A stretch of DNA of 64,000 bases from Flammula alnicola (taxonomy: Eukaryota > Basidiomycota > Agaricomycetes > Agaricales > Strophariaceae). The position numbers were made by a program, and so were the translations under genes. The notes beneath the pieces are model-generated. The model had not been told where the DNA came from and did not search any database. It saw only the letters and a program-made list of their open reading frames with translations. Shown here in pieces: positions 1 to 10,900 of this stretch. Location: the NCBI GenBank assembly GCA_015499995.1, contig JADNRV010000012.1, positions 310,001-374,000 of the forward strand, written 5' to 3'. Numbering within the stretch: position 1 is the first letter of the stretch; each line of letters starts with the position of its first letter.

Positions 1-3000
1 AATTATTAGCATTGTCGTGAATGAGAAAGGAATAAAAATTACTGACAATGCTCTTAACGTCAGTTTCTGGGTCCATGACACTCAGGAAAGGTATGATGTT
101 ATAACGAGGAGGTAGTTTGCGGGGTTGCAGGAGAGTGATCAACTTAGTTAGGAATATCTGTCGAACGTTGAAACAGGAGTCCTAGAATTTTTTTAGCAGA
201 CCTCCTTGGATATGAAAGGACAAGAGCAAACCTGAATAACGCACGCCAGTCTCAAGAACTTTGGCATAATTGCAGTTGCAAAAATCTCGACTGTCGATAG
301 ATGAAGTAAGGAGACGGCGGCTTGTAAACGCATGCGCGATTTGGCTTTCGGGCTAGAGAAAAATCAGAAGCCGCAGATAAAGTAAAATACCAAATACAAA
401 CTCTTCTTCGACTTCGAGATTCAAAGTACCGTCATGTTCCACCAACGTAGCAAGGAGCTTTAAGACAGGAGTGGCAATCTCCAATGCCTGTTCTGTTGCA
501 GCGTGGGCGAGACAACGATTCCGGCAGACTTTCAGGGCGAACAGCTTCGCCCGCAGCTCATCAGGGACAGCGTCATCCTCCATCCATTCTTCTTCCTTGT
601 CCTCTTCCTCCTGAATGAAAAGAGGCGAGAGTCAGTTAGAGAAATGCCAAAGGCTGAGAAAGACACTGACAGGATCTATTGGACTTGGCACCATCAGGAC
701 GCGCTTGATCAAGTAAGTCATGATGACGTCACTCTTCTGCTCGAAGGCATCCGGGGCAAACCTCGCTAGCTGCGCGAGAGCAGCCACATGGGCAACAGGC
801 AGTTCTTCGCTGTTATCGCTCATGTCATTTGATATTGACTGGCGATGAACAATTATATCAGTTACTCGACAAGCCAACCAAGAAGTAAATTTACCTCAAC
901 TAGTTCGGCGCAAAGTGTGGTCTTGTTCTTAGAAAAAGCAAGATATCTCGTCGCGAACTTAGCCTGCCTCCATTCCGACCCAAGTGCAAGTTTGATAATG
1001 CGCTCGTTCGTCTTCCTAGTTGTTTGCCGAAAAATATAAGCAAGCATATCCTCTATAATTTGAACCGCGAACAAAAAAACACAGGACACGTACTTGTCCA
1101 CCGCAGATCCCAGTTTCTCATCCCAGCGCGCCACATTTGCCAGCGCCATCAGGGCAAGCTCGACGAGCAACCCTTTCTTCTCATCTGCAGTCGCCTTGCA
1201 CAGCTCGCCGAGATGGGATTTAAACAGGGCCGGCGAGTGCTTCGACACCACCGAGAGCAGTATACCGGCGTGGGTAGCGTTTTGCTGTGCACGTTCACTT
1301 GAGGAGCTCTGGCCCTTCTGTACGCGCTTCAGGAGAGTGGGTATAGCTGATTGATTGACGATGCAGTAGCTGGCACGACGCAGGAGGGTGGTCATGGTGC
1401 CGACGATGCCAGAGGACAGTTGTTCAGTTCGTTTAATGAACTCATGCTGATGGGTGCTTAATTTGACAACGTATGGCCTGAGTCAACAGTCCTTACCTGC
1501 GCCTTGATCAAGCTCTTCAGGTCCGTTTGCGGGTCCATACAAGTTCTGAGCCATTTATATAGTCGGTTTTCGTTGAGTTTGGCGAAAGTTTGTAGATCCT
1601 CTGAGGCCTTGACAGGATCGGGGAAAGTGGCTGCCTCAAAAAGTTAATTATTGTGCTCTGGATTGAATGCGGAAGCCAGACCTGCAAGATGTTGCGTTGT
1701 GGCTTTCAGCCGCTGAACGGTTGCTTCCTCATCGCCATCGATAATTCCACCCTATACATAGAAATTAGTCGATTATTTCTTTGGTTGACGGAGAAGAGAG
1801 ATAACAAACATTATTCTTGATACAGCTATCCAAATAAATATCATAGACATTCGGCCGTCTATACCAAAAAGAAGAAGAGTTAGATCCTATCATCTAAGCT
1901 TCAAGGATGAAGATGAACGCACGTCGATTTTAACCCTGATAATGTAATCAACACCGCAATCGATTTCTCGCTCAAGAATCTGATTGTGTTGAGCAATCGG
2001 TCAGTCCATGCAACCTCATCGACCTCCTTATCTTTTGAAGCCGAAGATGTAGATATGGAGGGTAGAGGGAGGATGTAGTCAAACAGCACTTGCTCGACCA
2101 ATGCCCTAAAATTATAGCGACTCAGGAAACAGGAAAGCGGGATATATAGTGATTAGATCTGACCTAATTTCGGGACCGGCTAATGTCATTTGTAAAATCT
2201 CATCTGGGATCCATGCGAATTGCTTCAGTGCAGATGGCTCGTTATTTTCACTATGAGAAGCACTTAAAGTTAGACAAGCAGAAGGTATGCATTACACACG
2301 TACATTTCCGGCCACGCGAGGCTGTATAGTTTTCCAATGCTGTTTAGGGCTTCTGTGCGCACAACTCGCTGTGGACACGAAAAGTCAGCACACTTCATTG
2401 CATATTGGCAGTAACACACCTTCTTGTCTAGCCCACGCCCTACCACTGCACGCAGCTGTTCTTCTGAAACATGATGCAAGGCGCCTTCGTAGTCGAGATG
2501 GGAATACACCTTGCATGAAGCCGCTCTGACTTTCTCATCTGGGTCAAAGATCTTTGCCTTCAACAAGTCTGAGAAAGCAAAATCAGTCCAAATGCCACCA
2601 AAATTACCCGTGAAATAATCACACCTTCAAGTGTCTCGCGGGCATCAGGAAGGTTCGTGATGAGAGCCGGCATCGCTTCTACGCACTTTAGCCTGACCGC
2701 AACTGAAATATCCGCCTTTCTGTTGACCCAGGTCTGCCAGGTAGTCGGGTATTTCTTAACCAGATCAGGGCCTCCTTTGTCCGCATACATCTCTCCCAGC
2801 GTCTGCGTTGCTATAATCCGTGGGTTCAGCCCGTCTGCGCGTAATTCGGTCTCGAGGATGGGGATAACGCTGTGGAGCACGGCAGGACATGAATGGTGTA
2901 GTCTCTTGACAAGCTCGTGGCTAGTGCGAATGTTATCAAGATCTTCCTCGCCGGCTTCTTCTGTTGAGGATGTAACGAGGTCGCCGAAGTATTGGCAGAC

Positions 3001-3751
3001 ATGGCGTTGGAGTTTATCTGCAGCGGCGTTGCAGACTTGGACTGCCAGGCGGTAGCCTGGTTGCTCGATTCGCTGAATGATACGCGTTAGAGGCTGTAGA
3101 ACAAGGATAGATACGAACATTACTCACCGCGTTTTTCTCGATAAATTGGGCCATTATGATTTCCAATGCGTCGGTCGGTAATGAATTACACTCGTCAATC
3201 AATGCCACCAGAATATCTGCCATGTAAATTTCGACTTTCTTGGTGAAGTCGCGTTTGACGATCGTGAATAAGTCTCGAAATATCTCGTGTAGAAGTTCGT
3301 CGGCCGAGGGAAGGTCGCACACGAGGACAACACTCTTGACGCTCGAAAGCGATTCGAGAAGGTGGAAATATTCATTAAAGTAGGGCTCATCAGGTCCTTT
3401 GAATCCAGCTGAGAGTTGTCGAAAGAAGAATTGGAAGATATCTCGGAGTTCGTGCTGTGTGTATGGCGCCTCCGGTGCGTAAAGGCGCAAAATATCTGCG
3501 AGACAGCAAGCAGTGTATGCCTTTACGCCCCTGTCCTTGTGCAGCAGCAACGAAGTGTGTATGAGCTCTGAGCGCGCGGTATTCAGCGAGTTCACTTCCA
3601 CGGTTTCTTGATCGAGTGCAGCGAGCTGAGTGTGCAGTGTTTTGAGTTTCTTGAGCAAAGCATCGGTCGTAATGCCCTTGCCAGCAATCTTTTCGTGGAA
3701 CGTGAGTCTCTTCTTTGGACTCTGCACACCGTGGCGGGTCTTCGGTGCCAT
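1..3751 (-). CDS. PDS5: Pds5-like sister chromatid cohesion regulator, 3' end outside the window
   Basis: The first exon (3751 to 3128) encodes a protein starting MAPKTRHGVQSPKKRLTF and continuing with helical repeats such as LHEIFRDLFTIVKRDF and PTDALEIIMAQFIEKNA, the N-terminal HEAT-repeat pattern of Pds5. Later exons (from 3093 down, about 2560, 2529-2270, 2100-1900, 1395-862, 583-353) keep the alpha-helical repeat character, for example ADISVAVRLKCVEAMPALI. Pds5 binds the cohesin ring on chromatin in the nucleus and controls loading, release and acetylation. Donors and acceptors such as the gtgagt after codon NA at 3127 support splicing. I chose the start at 3751 because an upstream in-frame Met (3820) would run into the promoter shared with NAA15. 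The family is about 1200 residues; the C-terminus is lost at the window edge. I see no lesion, but did not resolve every exon. Confidence 0.9.
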
Positions 3752-3859
3752 GGAGGCGGTGGGCGCGGTTAGAGATCTGTGTGGCCTGATACCGTGCACG
3801 CGTTGTTTGGTCGTGGCCACAACAATTTGCGACCAAGGCCCGGCTCATTTCCCCTCCAA
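3752..3859. promoter_or_regulatory. 108-bp bidirectional promoter between PDS5 and NAA15, with an ACGCGT box
   Basis: Only 108 bases separate the two divergent start codons (3751 minus and 3860 plus), so both 5' untranslated regions and core promoters must fit here or overlap the coding sequence. An ACGCGT hexamer (MluI cell-cycle box) lies at 3798-3803. In ascomycete yeasts this is the MBF site of G1/S genes, cohesin factors among them. A role here is inference. No clear TATA box is visible. Confidence 0.6.
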
Positions 3860-6800
3860 ATGTCAAAAGCCATTGGAAAACGCACTCCTCTCCCTTCAAA
3901 GGAGGCTACCCTCTTCAAGGAGCTCCTCACACTATACGAGACTCGCCAGATCAAGAAGGGCCTCAAAACAGCTGATCAAATCCTCAAGAAATTTCCTGAG
4001 CATGGAGGTCTGTCAGGCTGCTTGGTTAGCGTGCTCGTACTCATCTCGGACTAGAAACACTATGCATGAAGGGTCTGGTCTTGACACATATGGGCAGACG
4101 AGAGGAGGGCATTGATCTCGTGAAGAAGGGTGTCCGACTCGACTTGACCTCCCATATCTGCTGGCATGTCTTCGGACTGATCCAAAAGGCAGATAAAAAC
4201 TATGAGGAGGCCCTCAAATCGTATACGCAGGCCCTGAGGTTCGACAGGGTACGCACAAACCTTATACCGAGAATACCGCTCACTGGCAATGTGTTTTAGG
4301 AGAATATGAATTTGTTACGAGATTCGGCCCAACTTCAGACCCACCTTCGTCTGTTCGATACTTTGGTCGATACCCGACATACCATCGTGAAGCTGCGACC
4401 CAATCAACGGCAGAACTGGGTGGCATTGGCGGTTGCTCATCATCTGAACGGAAACCCGGTAGAGGCGCGGAAGGTCTTGGAACATTACCAGCGCTCATTG
4501 AAGGTCTCCGATTTCTTGCTTTCTTATTTAATATACTGAAAAGCATGATTAGAATGTGCCCGACTACGACATCGAACATTCAGAAACCCTCATCTACTAC
4601 GTCAATATCCTTGAAGAGGTCGGCGACCTTTCGGAAGCTCTCTCCATCCTCGATAAAAGCTCGAAATCGCGATCTATCGTAGATCGCACCTCTATTCTTG
4701 AAATTAGAGGTATGTCTCCTCCGGTCCGATATTCTAATTTTAATCTCACAGTTTGTTCACAGCGAGAATCCTCACGAAACAGAAAGTCCCAGAAGCAGAA
4801 GAAGCCTGGCGCTCGTTGATAGAGCATAATCCGGACAGCTATGAATCGTATCGTGGCTACCTGGCAAGCCAAGACATTGCTCTCGGTGAGTTGAGTGTGC
4901 TTGTCTGACTTTCTTTACTAACCGAAACCACTAGACCGACCAAACGCCGATGCAGTCGCCAAATTACAAGAATTCGCGACCCAACTACCGCGTGCGACTG
5001 CTCCTCGCCGCCTTCAGCTGAACGTCGCCACCGGAGACCAATTCAAAGACCTCGTCAAAGCCTACATCACACGCGGGCTAACGAAGGGCGTCCCATCTCT
5101 GTTCGCCGACCTCAAGTCACTGTACGCAGACTCAGAGAAGAAGCAAGCGATCGAGAGTCTCGTCGAGTCGCTGCGCGAGGAATACGCTGCAGCATCCTCA
5201 CCCGATCTCGATGTTGAGCCTACGACATACCTGTGGACGCTCTATTTCCTCGCACAGCACTATTCGTACTTGTCACAGCCAACCAAAGCCCTGTCGCTTC
5301 TAGACACGGCGCTGAAACACACACCCACGCTTCCGGAGCTGCACATGTGCAAGGCCCGTGTATTGAAAAGGACAGGCGATCCGCTGGGCGCGGCGAGGTG
5401 CTTGAACGATGCACGGCTTTTGGATGGCCAAGATCGGTTCCTGAATACCAAGTGCGGGAAGTACCTGTTGCGAGCGGGCATGGTCGACGAGGCCAACACG
5501 ATATTTGGGATGTTTACAAAGGTGCGTTCCTCTGGCTTTGATTGTCAATGAGTGTTGGAATATCTTTGTTTTTATAGAAAGACGCCCCGAGTCCTGCGGC
5601 TGATCTCGAAGACATGCAATCCCTCCTTTTCCTCCTAGAAGAAGCAGACGCGTACCGAGGGAATGGGAAACCGAACCTCGCCCTCAAGAGGTATATGGCT
5701 GTTAAGAAGGTATTCGACGACTATGAGGATGATCAGTTCGATTTCCACGGCTACAACCTCCGTAAATTCACTATCAACATCTACATCAAGTATGTTTTTA
5801 CCACTACGTTCTTATTACATTGCGCTGAATAACTTCGTTCTTTTTTGACCGCCAGGCTGCTAAAATGGGAAGACCAACTACGCTCGCACCCTGCGTACAT
5901 CAAAGCAGCCATCGAAGCCACCAAGGTTCTTCCTTGTTAGCGTGTGCAGCCCAAGAGCCTGACTAAGCCCAGATTTTTACTAGATTTTCGTTTCGGTTTC
6001 AGATGATCCGACCATTGTCACTGCTTTATCGTCAACAAGTCAGTCTTTTGCTGCACAAATGGAAATCATTGCCGATGATAATCATTCTTGTTACAGGTCA
6101 ATTGACGGACGCAGAGAAGAAAGCGAAGAAAAAGGCAAAGAAAGCTGCACAAAAGGTGCAGGAGGACAAAAAAAGTGTGATCAACGTTTTATTTCTTGGT
6201 GCATTTTGCTCAATCTCAATCTGTAGCTGCACAAGCCACCAATGACAACAAAGACCTCGAAGCCGCCCCGCCGAAAGACGACGACCCAGACGGTTTGAAG
6301 TTGCTTGGGAGCTCAGATCCTCTCGAACAAGCCTCCAAGCTCTTGCACCCGCTGAAAACCCTCGCAGCTGACAACATCGACGTATGGATAGCCATCTATG
6401 ACGTGGCAATCCGGCGAAGTATGACTCCCACTTTCAATTGTCCGTGCCTTCGTTTTACTAATGTGGGTTGTTCTTTCGGTGCAGAAAAAATGTTGCAGGC
6501 TGTTGGAGCTCTGAATCGCGCAGTGGCCCTCAACCCGGATTACCCAGAGCTTCATATCCGATTGGTGGATATCAAGCAGAGAGGTACTGCATTACGTCCT
6601 TTACTACATCCATTCAACCTAACTGAACTCCATTATCAGCATCCTCGCTACCCCAGACTCCACCCGCCCCCATTGGCCCCGTCTTCATAGATGCTCTGTC
6701 GAAATTACTCCCAGACGAGCTTTCGCTGGAGACGTTCAACTCGCAATACCTCCAGCGCCATTCCTCAAACCCACAAGCAGTACTGGCAGCAGCCAAAGTC

Positions 6801-7146
6801 CTGCAACGGCTCAACGCCCCTCTCGCAGAAACCGAGAATGCCGTGTTTAGCCTTTTCGGCGCGGATGTGAAGCTAGATATCCAGGTACGTCGTTTTCGTT
6901 TGCATTTGCCTTCAAACCCCCCCGTGGGAACTCACTCATTCTTGATGCAACTCACAGACGGCGCTCTCGGCCCTCGAGTTCCTCTCCTCCCTCAAATCGC
7001 CACGTGCAGACGAGTTCAGGGCAGTGTGTCAAACCAAGTTTGAGTTGTCGACGGCATTCAAGACCCCTGCGGAGCTGGCGCCGTTGCGCGCACAGGTATT
7101 GTCGGGGTCGTCGGGTGATGCCAACCCAGAGGAGACTACGGCTTGA
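3860..7146 (+). CDS. NAA15: N-terminal acetyltransferase A (NatA) auxiliary subunit, Naa15/Nat1
   Basis: The protein starts MSKAIGKRTPLPSKEATLFK and carries the diagnostic N-terminal TPR run of Naa15: HGETLCMKGL after the first splice, HICWHVFGLIQKADKNYEEA, then LRPNQRQNWVALAVAHHLNG. Naa15 is the ribosome-docking scaffold that holds the catalytic subunit Naa10; NatA acetylates protein N-termini that start with small residues. The first intron (4008-4054, 47 bases) restores the conserved EHGE-TL junction exactly. About eleven short introns follow. A lysine-rich stretch near 6110-6170 (EKKAKKKAKKAAQK) is the usual basic segment, and the C-terminus ends NPEETTA with a TGA at 7144-7146. Length is close to the family's 800-odd residues. 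No lesion was seen. Confidence 0.93.
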
Positions 7147-7952
7147 GCGAAGAACGCGGAATGCGAGCAGTAGACAGCGATATGTAGCATGTATCGAGTA
7201 CTCCGACTCTTGCGGGAAAAGAATAGATCTTGGTTTGCTTCAAGAGTTCCAATCTGATCAGAAAAGCCCGTTTGATAAATTTTGTCATGCACTCTACCAA
7301 CAGAATTGTATGATCACGAAAAATGCAAGGGTATAACGTCTAACCATCGTTGTCTTTTTTAAAACAACAAATTCTATTTCCATATAAAAACCCACTGCAG
7401 AAAACAAATATCCATTGGTCGTCATCGCTCAAGCCTCTACGTCAAAATAATTAATCAACCATGCAATGCATAAATCATCAACGGTCATGAGCGAGACAAA
7501 AAAAAAGACAACCAAGCACCCATGAGGATGAAGCCGAAGTGGCAATTTAAGTACTACACGATGGGAGAAAAAAGAAGAAAAAGGAATAGAAAGAAGCTTG
7601 AACCAAAGATGGAGCATTGTGAATGGGTGGGTGTATGCAATGCAAATGTGTATGTTGTGTTTATCGTTCCTGTCACTGCTGTAGGGTTTTATGTGCGGAA
7701 AGAGTATTAGGTATAAAAGCATACGTTACACAACAGAAGAAAAAAAAAGAGAATCAATCAATGCCGCTGATATCCTTCCTGTTCATGTGGAATCTTTGTG
7801 TGGAGGTAGAGGGTTGTAGTTAGACGACAACGAATGATAGTCGAGGGAACAGCACGGTGATTGGAGTGAAGTGACGATGCGAAAAGCCAAGAGTAGAAGA
7901 GATCTAGAAGAACCGACAAACATCCCACCGCGCGCCGGCGGCCCATCTCCAT
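7147..7952. other. Convergent intergenic region between NAA15 and HMG-CoA reductase
   Basis: About 800 bases that hold the 3' untranslated regions of the two tail-to-tail genes. The DNA is A/T-rich with A-runs near 7495-7510 and 7738-7750. I see no coding sequence, RNA gene or repeat. Confidence 0.6.
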
Positions 7953-10900
7953 TTATTGTGAATAGGGCGGCAAGCTCGCAGTAGACGACGACGGCGTCAA
8001 CAGCAATCTCCTCTTCCTCTCCTTCTCCTTCTCCTCGCCCTCTGGCGCCAACTGCCCGTGGCCCTTCCCAACCTGCAGCCCCTCCACGCCCGGCGTCGCA
8101 GGCACCGACGCCGCTGGGGTATTCGTCTGGCTCCGATTATGTGCCATATGCGCACGGATCAAATGCCCCGCCGCCAGTGCGCTGAGGAGGGACAGTTCGC
8201 CAGCCATGACTGCGGCGGCGATGAGCCGGGCGAGTGCTTGCGCGTTCTGGCCGGGGTGCGTGGGGTGCGCGCCCTTCATGCCGAGCATGTCGAGGACGGC
8301 TTGCTGTGGGCCCAGCACGGTGCCGCCGCCGACGGTGCCGACTTCGATGCAGGGCATGGACACGGTCATGAGCAGGTCTTCGCCGTCGTTGACACTACAC
8401 GCAAAAGCAAATATTCAGCATGAAGAAAAAGAAAGAACAAGAAAAAAAAACACTTACGCCTCCATCAACGTTATACACATCGAGCTCTCCACATTCTGCG
8501 CCGGGTCCTGTCCGGTGGCCAAAAACACCGCCGTCAAGATATTCGCCGCATGCGCATTAAAGCCCCCAATCGAGCCCGCCATCGCACTGCCCACCAGGTT
8601 CTTCTTCGTGTTCAGGTTAACCAAACTAGCCACCGTCGTCTTCAACACGCTCTTCACCACCCTGCCAGGAATGACCGCCTCCGCAACGACGCTCTTCCCT
8701 CTCCCCTCAATCCAATTAATCGCCGCGGGCTTCTTGTCAGTACAATAGTTGCCGGACAGCGCGAGGACGACCATCGCCGGATAATGCGACTGCAGACACT
8801 CCAGCGCCTTCTCCGTCCCTTTCGAGATCATATTCATGCCCATCGCATCCCCCGTGGCCGTCGCAAACCGCACGAACAACGTCCGGCCCGCCATGGCGGT
8901 CTTCAAGCTCCGCAACTTCGCAAACCTCGACGTGCTCTCAAAGGCCTCCTTGAGCGTCAAATACCCGTCTTCAGAATCGATCCACAGCTTGGCGTCGGCG
9001 GCCATGGTGATGGACGGGAAGTCGATCGCGGGGCCGCGCGTCATCGCGTCTTGGGTGAGCACAGTCGTGACGCCGCCACCGGCGTTGAGCGCTTTGCATC
9101 CGCGCGAGGTGGATGCGACGAGGGTGCCTTCGGCGGTGGCCATGGGGATGGGCAAGAGCGCGCCATCGACGTTCAAAGGGCCGGCGATACCGAGGGGCAA
9201 AGGAATGTAACCGACGACGTTCTCGCAGCACGCGCCCAGGACACGCGAATAGTCGTAGTTGGTCAACGGTATATCGGAGGATTCGAGTGTTTGCGTCTTG
9301 GACGCTCGAGCTGTTATATCGTTAACCAATCAGTAACTCTGAAGGAAAAGAAACAATAATAATAAACTCACAGATCAACGCCCGCCGAACCCTAACAGCC
9401 CTCTCCAGTTCCTCCATGCCCAGCACCTTTTCCAGCGCATACGCCGCGATCTTGCCGTTCTGCGCCAACAGAATCACCTCTTCGTCGTTCAGCAGCGCCA
9501 GTGACGCGCTCAGCGGGCGAGGGCCGTTCTCGAAGATATCGATGCACTCCTCGAGAGAGCGAACGTTGTCGAGGGTCGCAGGACTGTCATCGGAAGAGGC
9601 GGAGGAGTTGTCAGAGGAGGACGAAGGCGGGGTGATGATCGTCGTGTTAGAATTGGAGGTGGTGCTTGGACTCGAGGTGGATAAAGATGAGGAAGAAGTA
9701 GCAGTCTTGAAAGCAGGCCTCGTCGCCGACGCTGAGGTGATAGTCGACCTCCTCGAGTTCGCCCTGGCACTCTCCTGCGCGATCTGCAGCCTCCTATCCA
9801 CATCTTCCAGCGTGAACATGCCCACGGTTGGTTTAACCTCCGCCAACGCCTGCTTCTGCTTAGCCTCCAATACCTTCGGCGGCGGAGCGATGACGACGAC
9901 CTCTGCCTTCTTCACTGGCGTCTGTTCCTGCTCGTGCTCCTCCTCAACATCAGAGTCCTCGAACCTCACACCGCCCCGAACCCCAATCGCACCCCCAACC
10001 CTGGCACCCACGACCCCAGCAGCGATGCCTTTCAGCAAATACCCATTCAGCAGAACACTGATCGCCAGGATAATGACGATCCACTTGCTGAGGATCGGGT
10101 CGGCGACGACGCGCGTCCAGGAGGACATGAACGCCTCGATCATCTCCGAGGTGCTCTTGCGCGTGGAGATTTGGTGTGGGAGATACGTGGAGGAGAGCGA
10201 TGAGAGGGAGAGGTGTTGCTTGCTATTGGTATTAGAGGAAGAAAGAGGCACCGAGGAGTGTTTGGACGACGAGCCGAGCATGGAGGAAGGGAGGACGACG
10301 CGGATGTACACGGGCGGCGAGATCTTGACGAGCAGGTCTCTTGCGGTATTGCTGGCGTCATCGTCTAACTCGATGCTGTCGTTCGCCGAGCGCGAGAGGT
10401 CCGCAGGCGAGGCTTCCACGAGCGCATGGAGCACAGCGCGCAGACTAGGTGCAGTGATATCCACTTTGCGTACATTAACTTGCCCATTGACGGAGGAAGA
10501 CGTATTATGCCTCGATGGCGTCAGAGGGGTGATCAAATTGAGGATATGCAACGTCAAGAACGTCGCAATCTACATTCCCAGAAAGAAGAAGATCAGCACT
10601 CCAGATGCTACTACACCAGGACAACAAAAACCCAAAACTGACCAAAAGCAACTTGAGCCTCGCCACCGGGTTCTCCTGCTTCTGCACATCCCCAGCCTTG
10701 CCCTGCTTACTCTGCATCTGCATCCTCGCCTTCTGCGCCTTCGCACCCCTTCCACCCCCATACCCAAGCCCATACTCCGGCAACCCGCTCCCCTTCTCGC
10801 CCCCAAGCAGCGCGCTCTTCACCCTCTGCCTCAAGGTCTTGGGAGGAGGCGGCGGCGGCTGTGGGCGGGCCATGGCACTGGGCAGCCGGCCGGTCGGCGT

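Noticed and set aside
8550..9359. A 269-codon plus-strand open frame
   Set aside because: Antisense of the HMGR catalytic domain, whose motifs are unambiguous on the minus strand.
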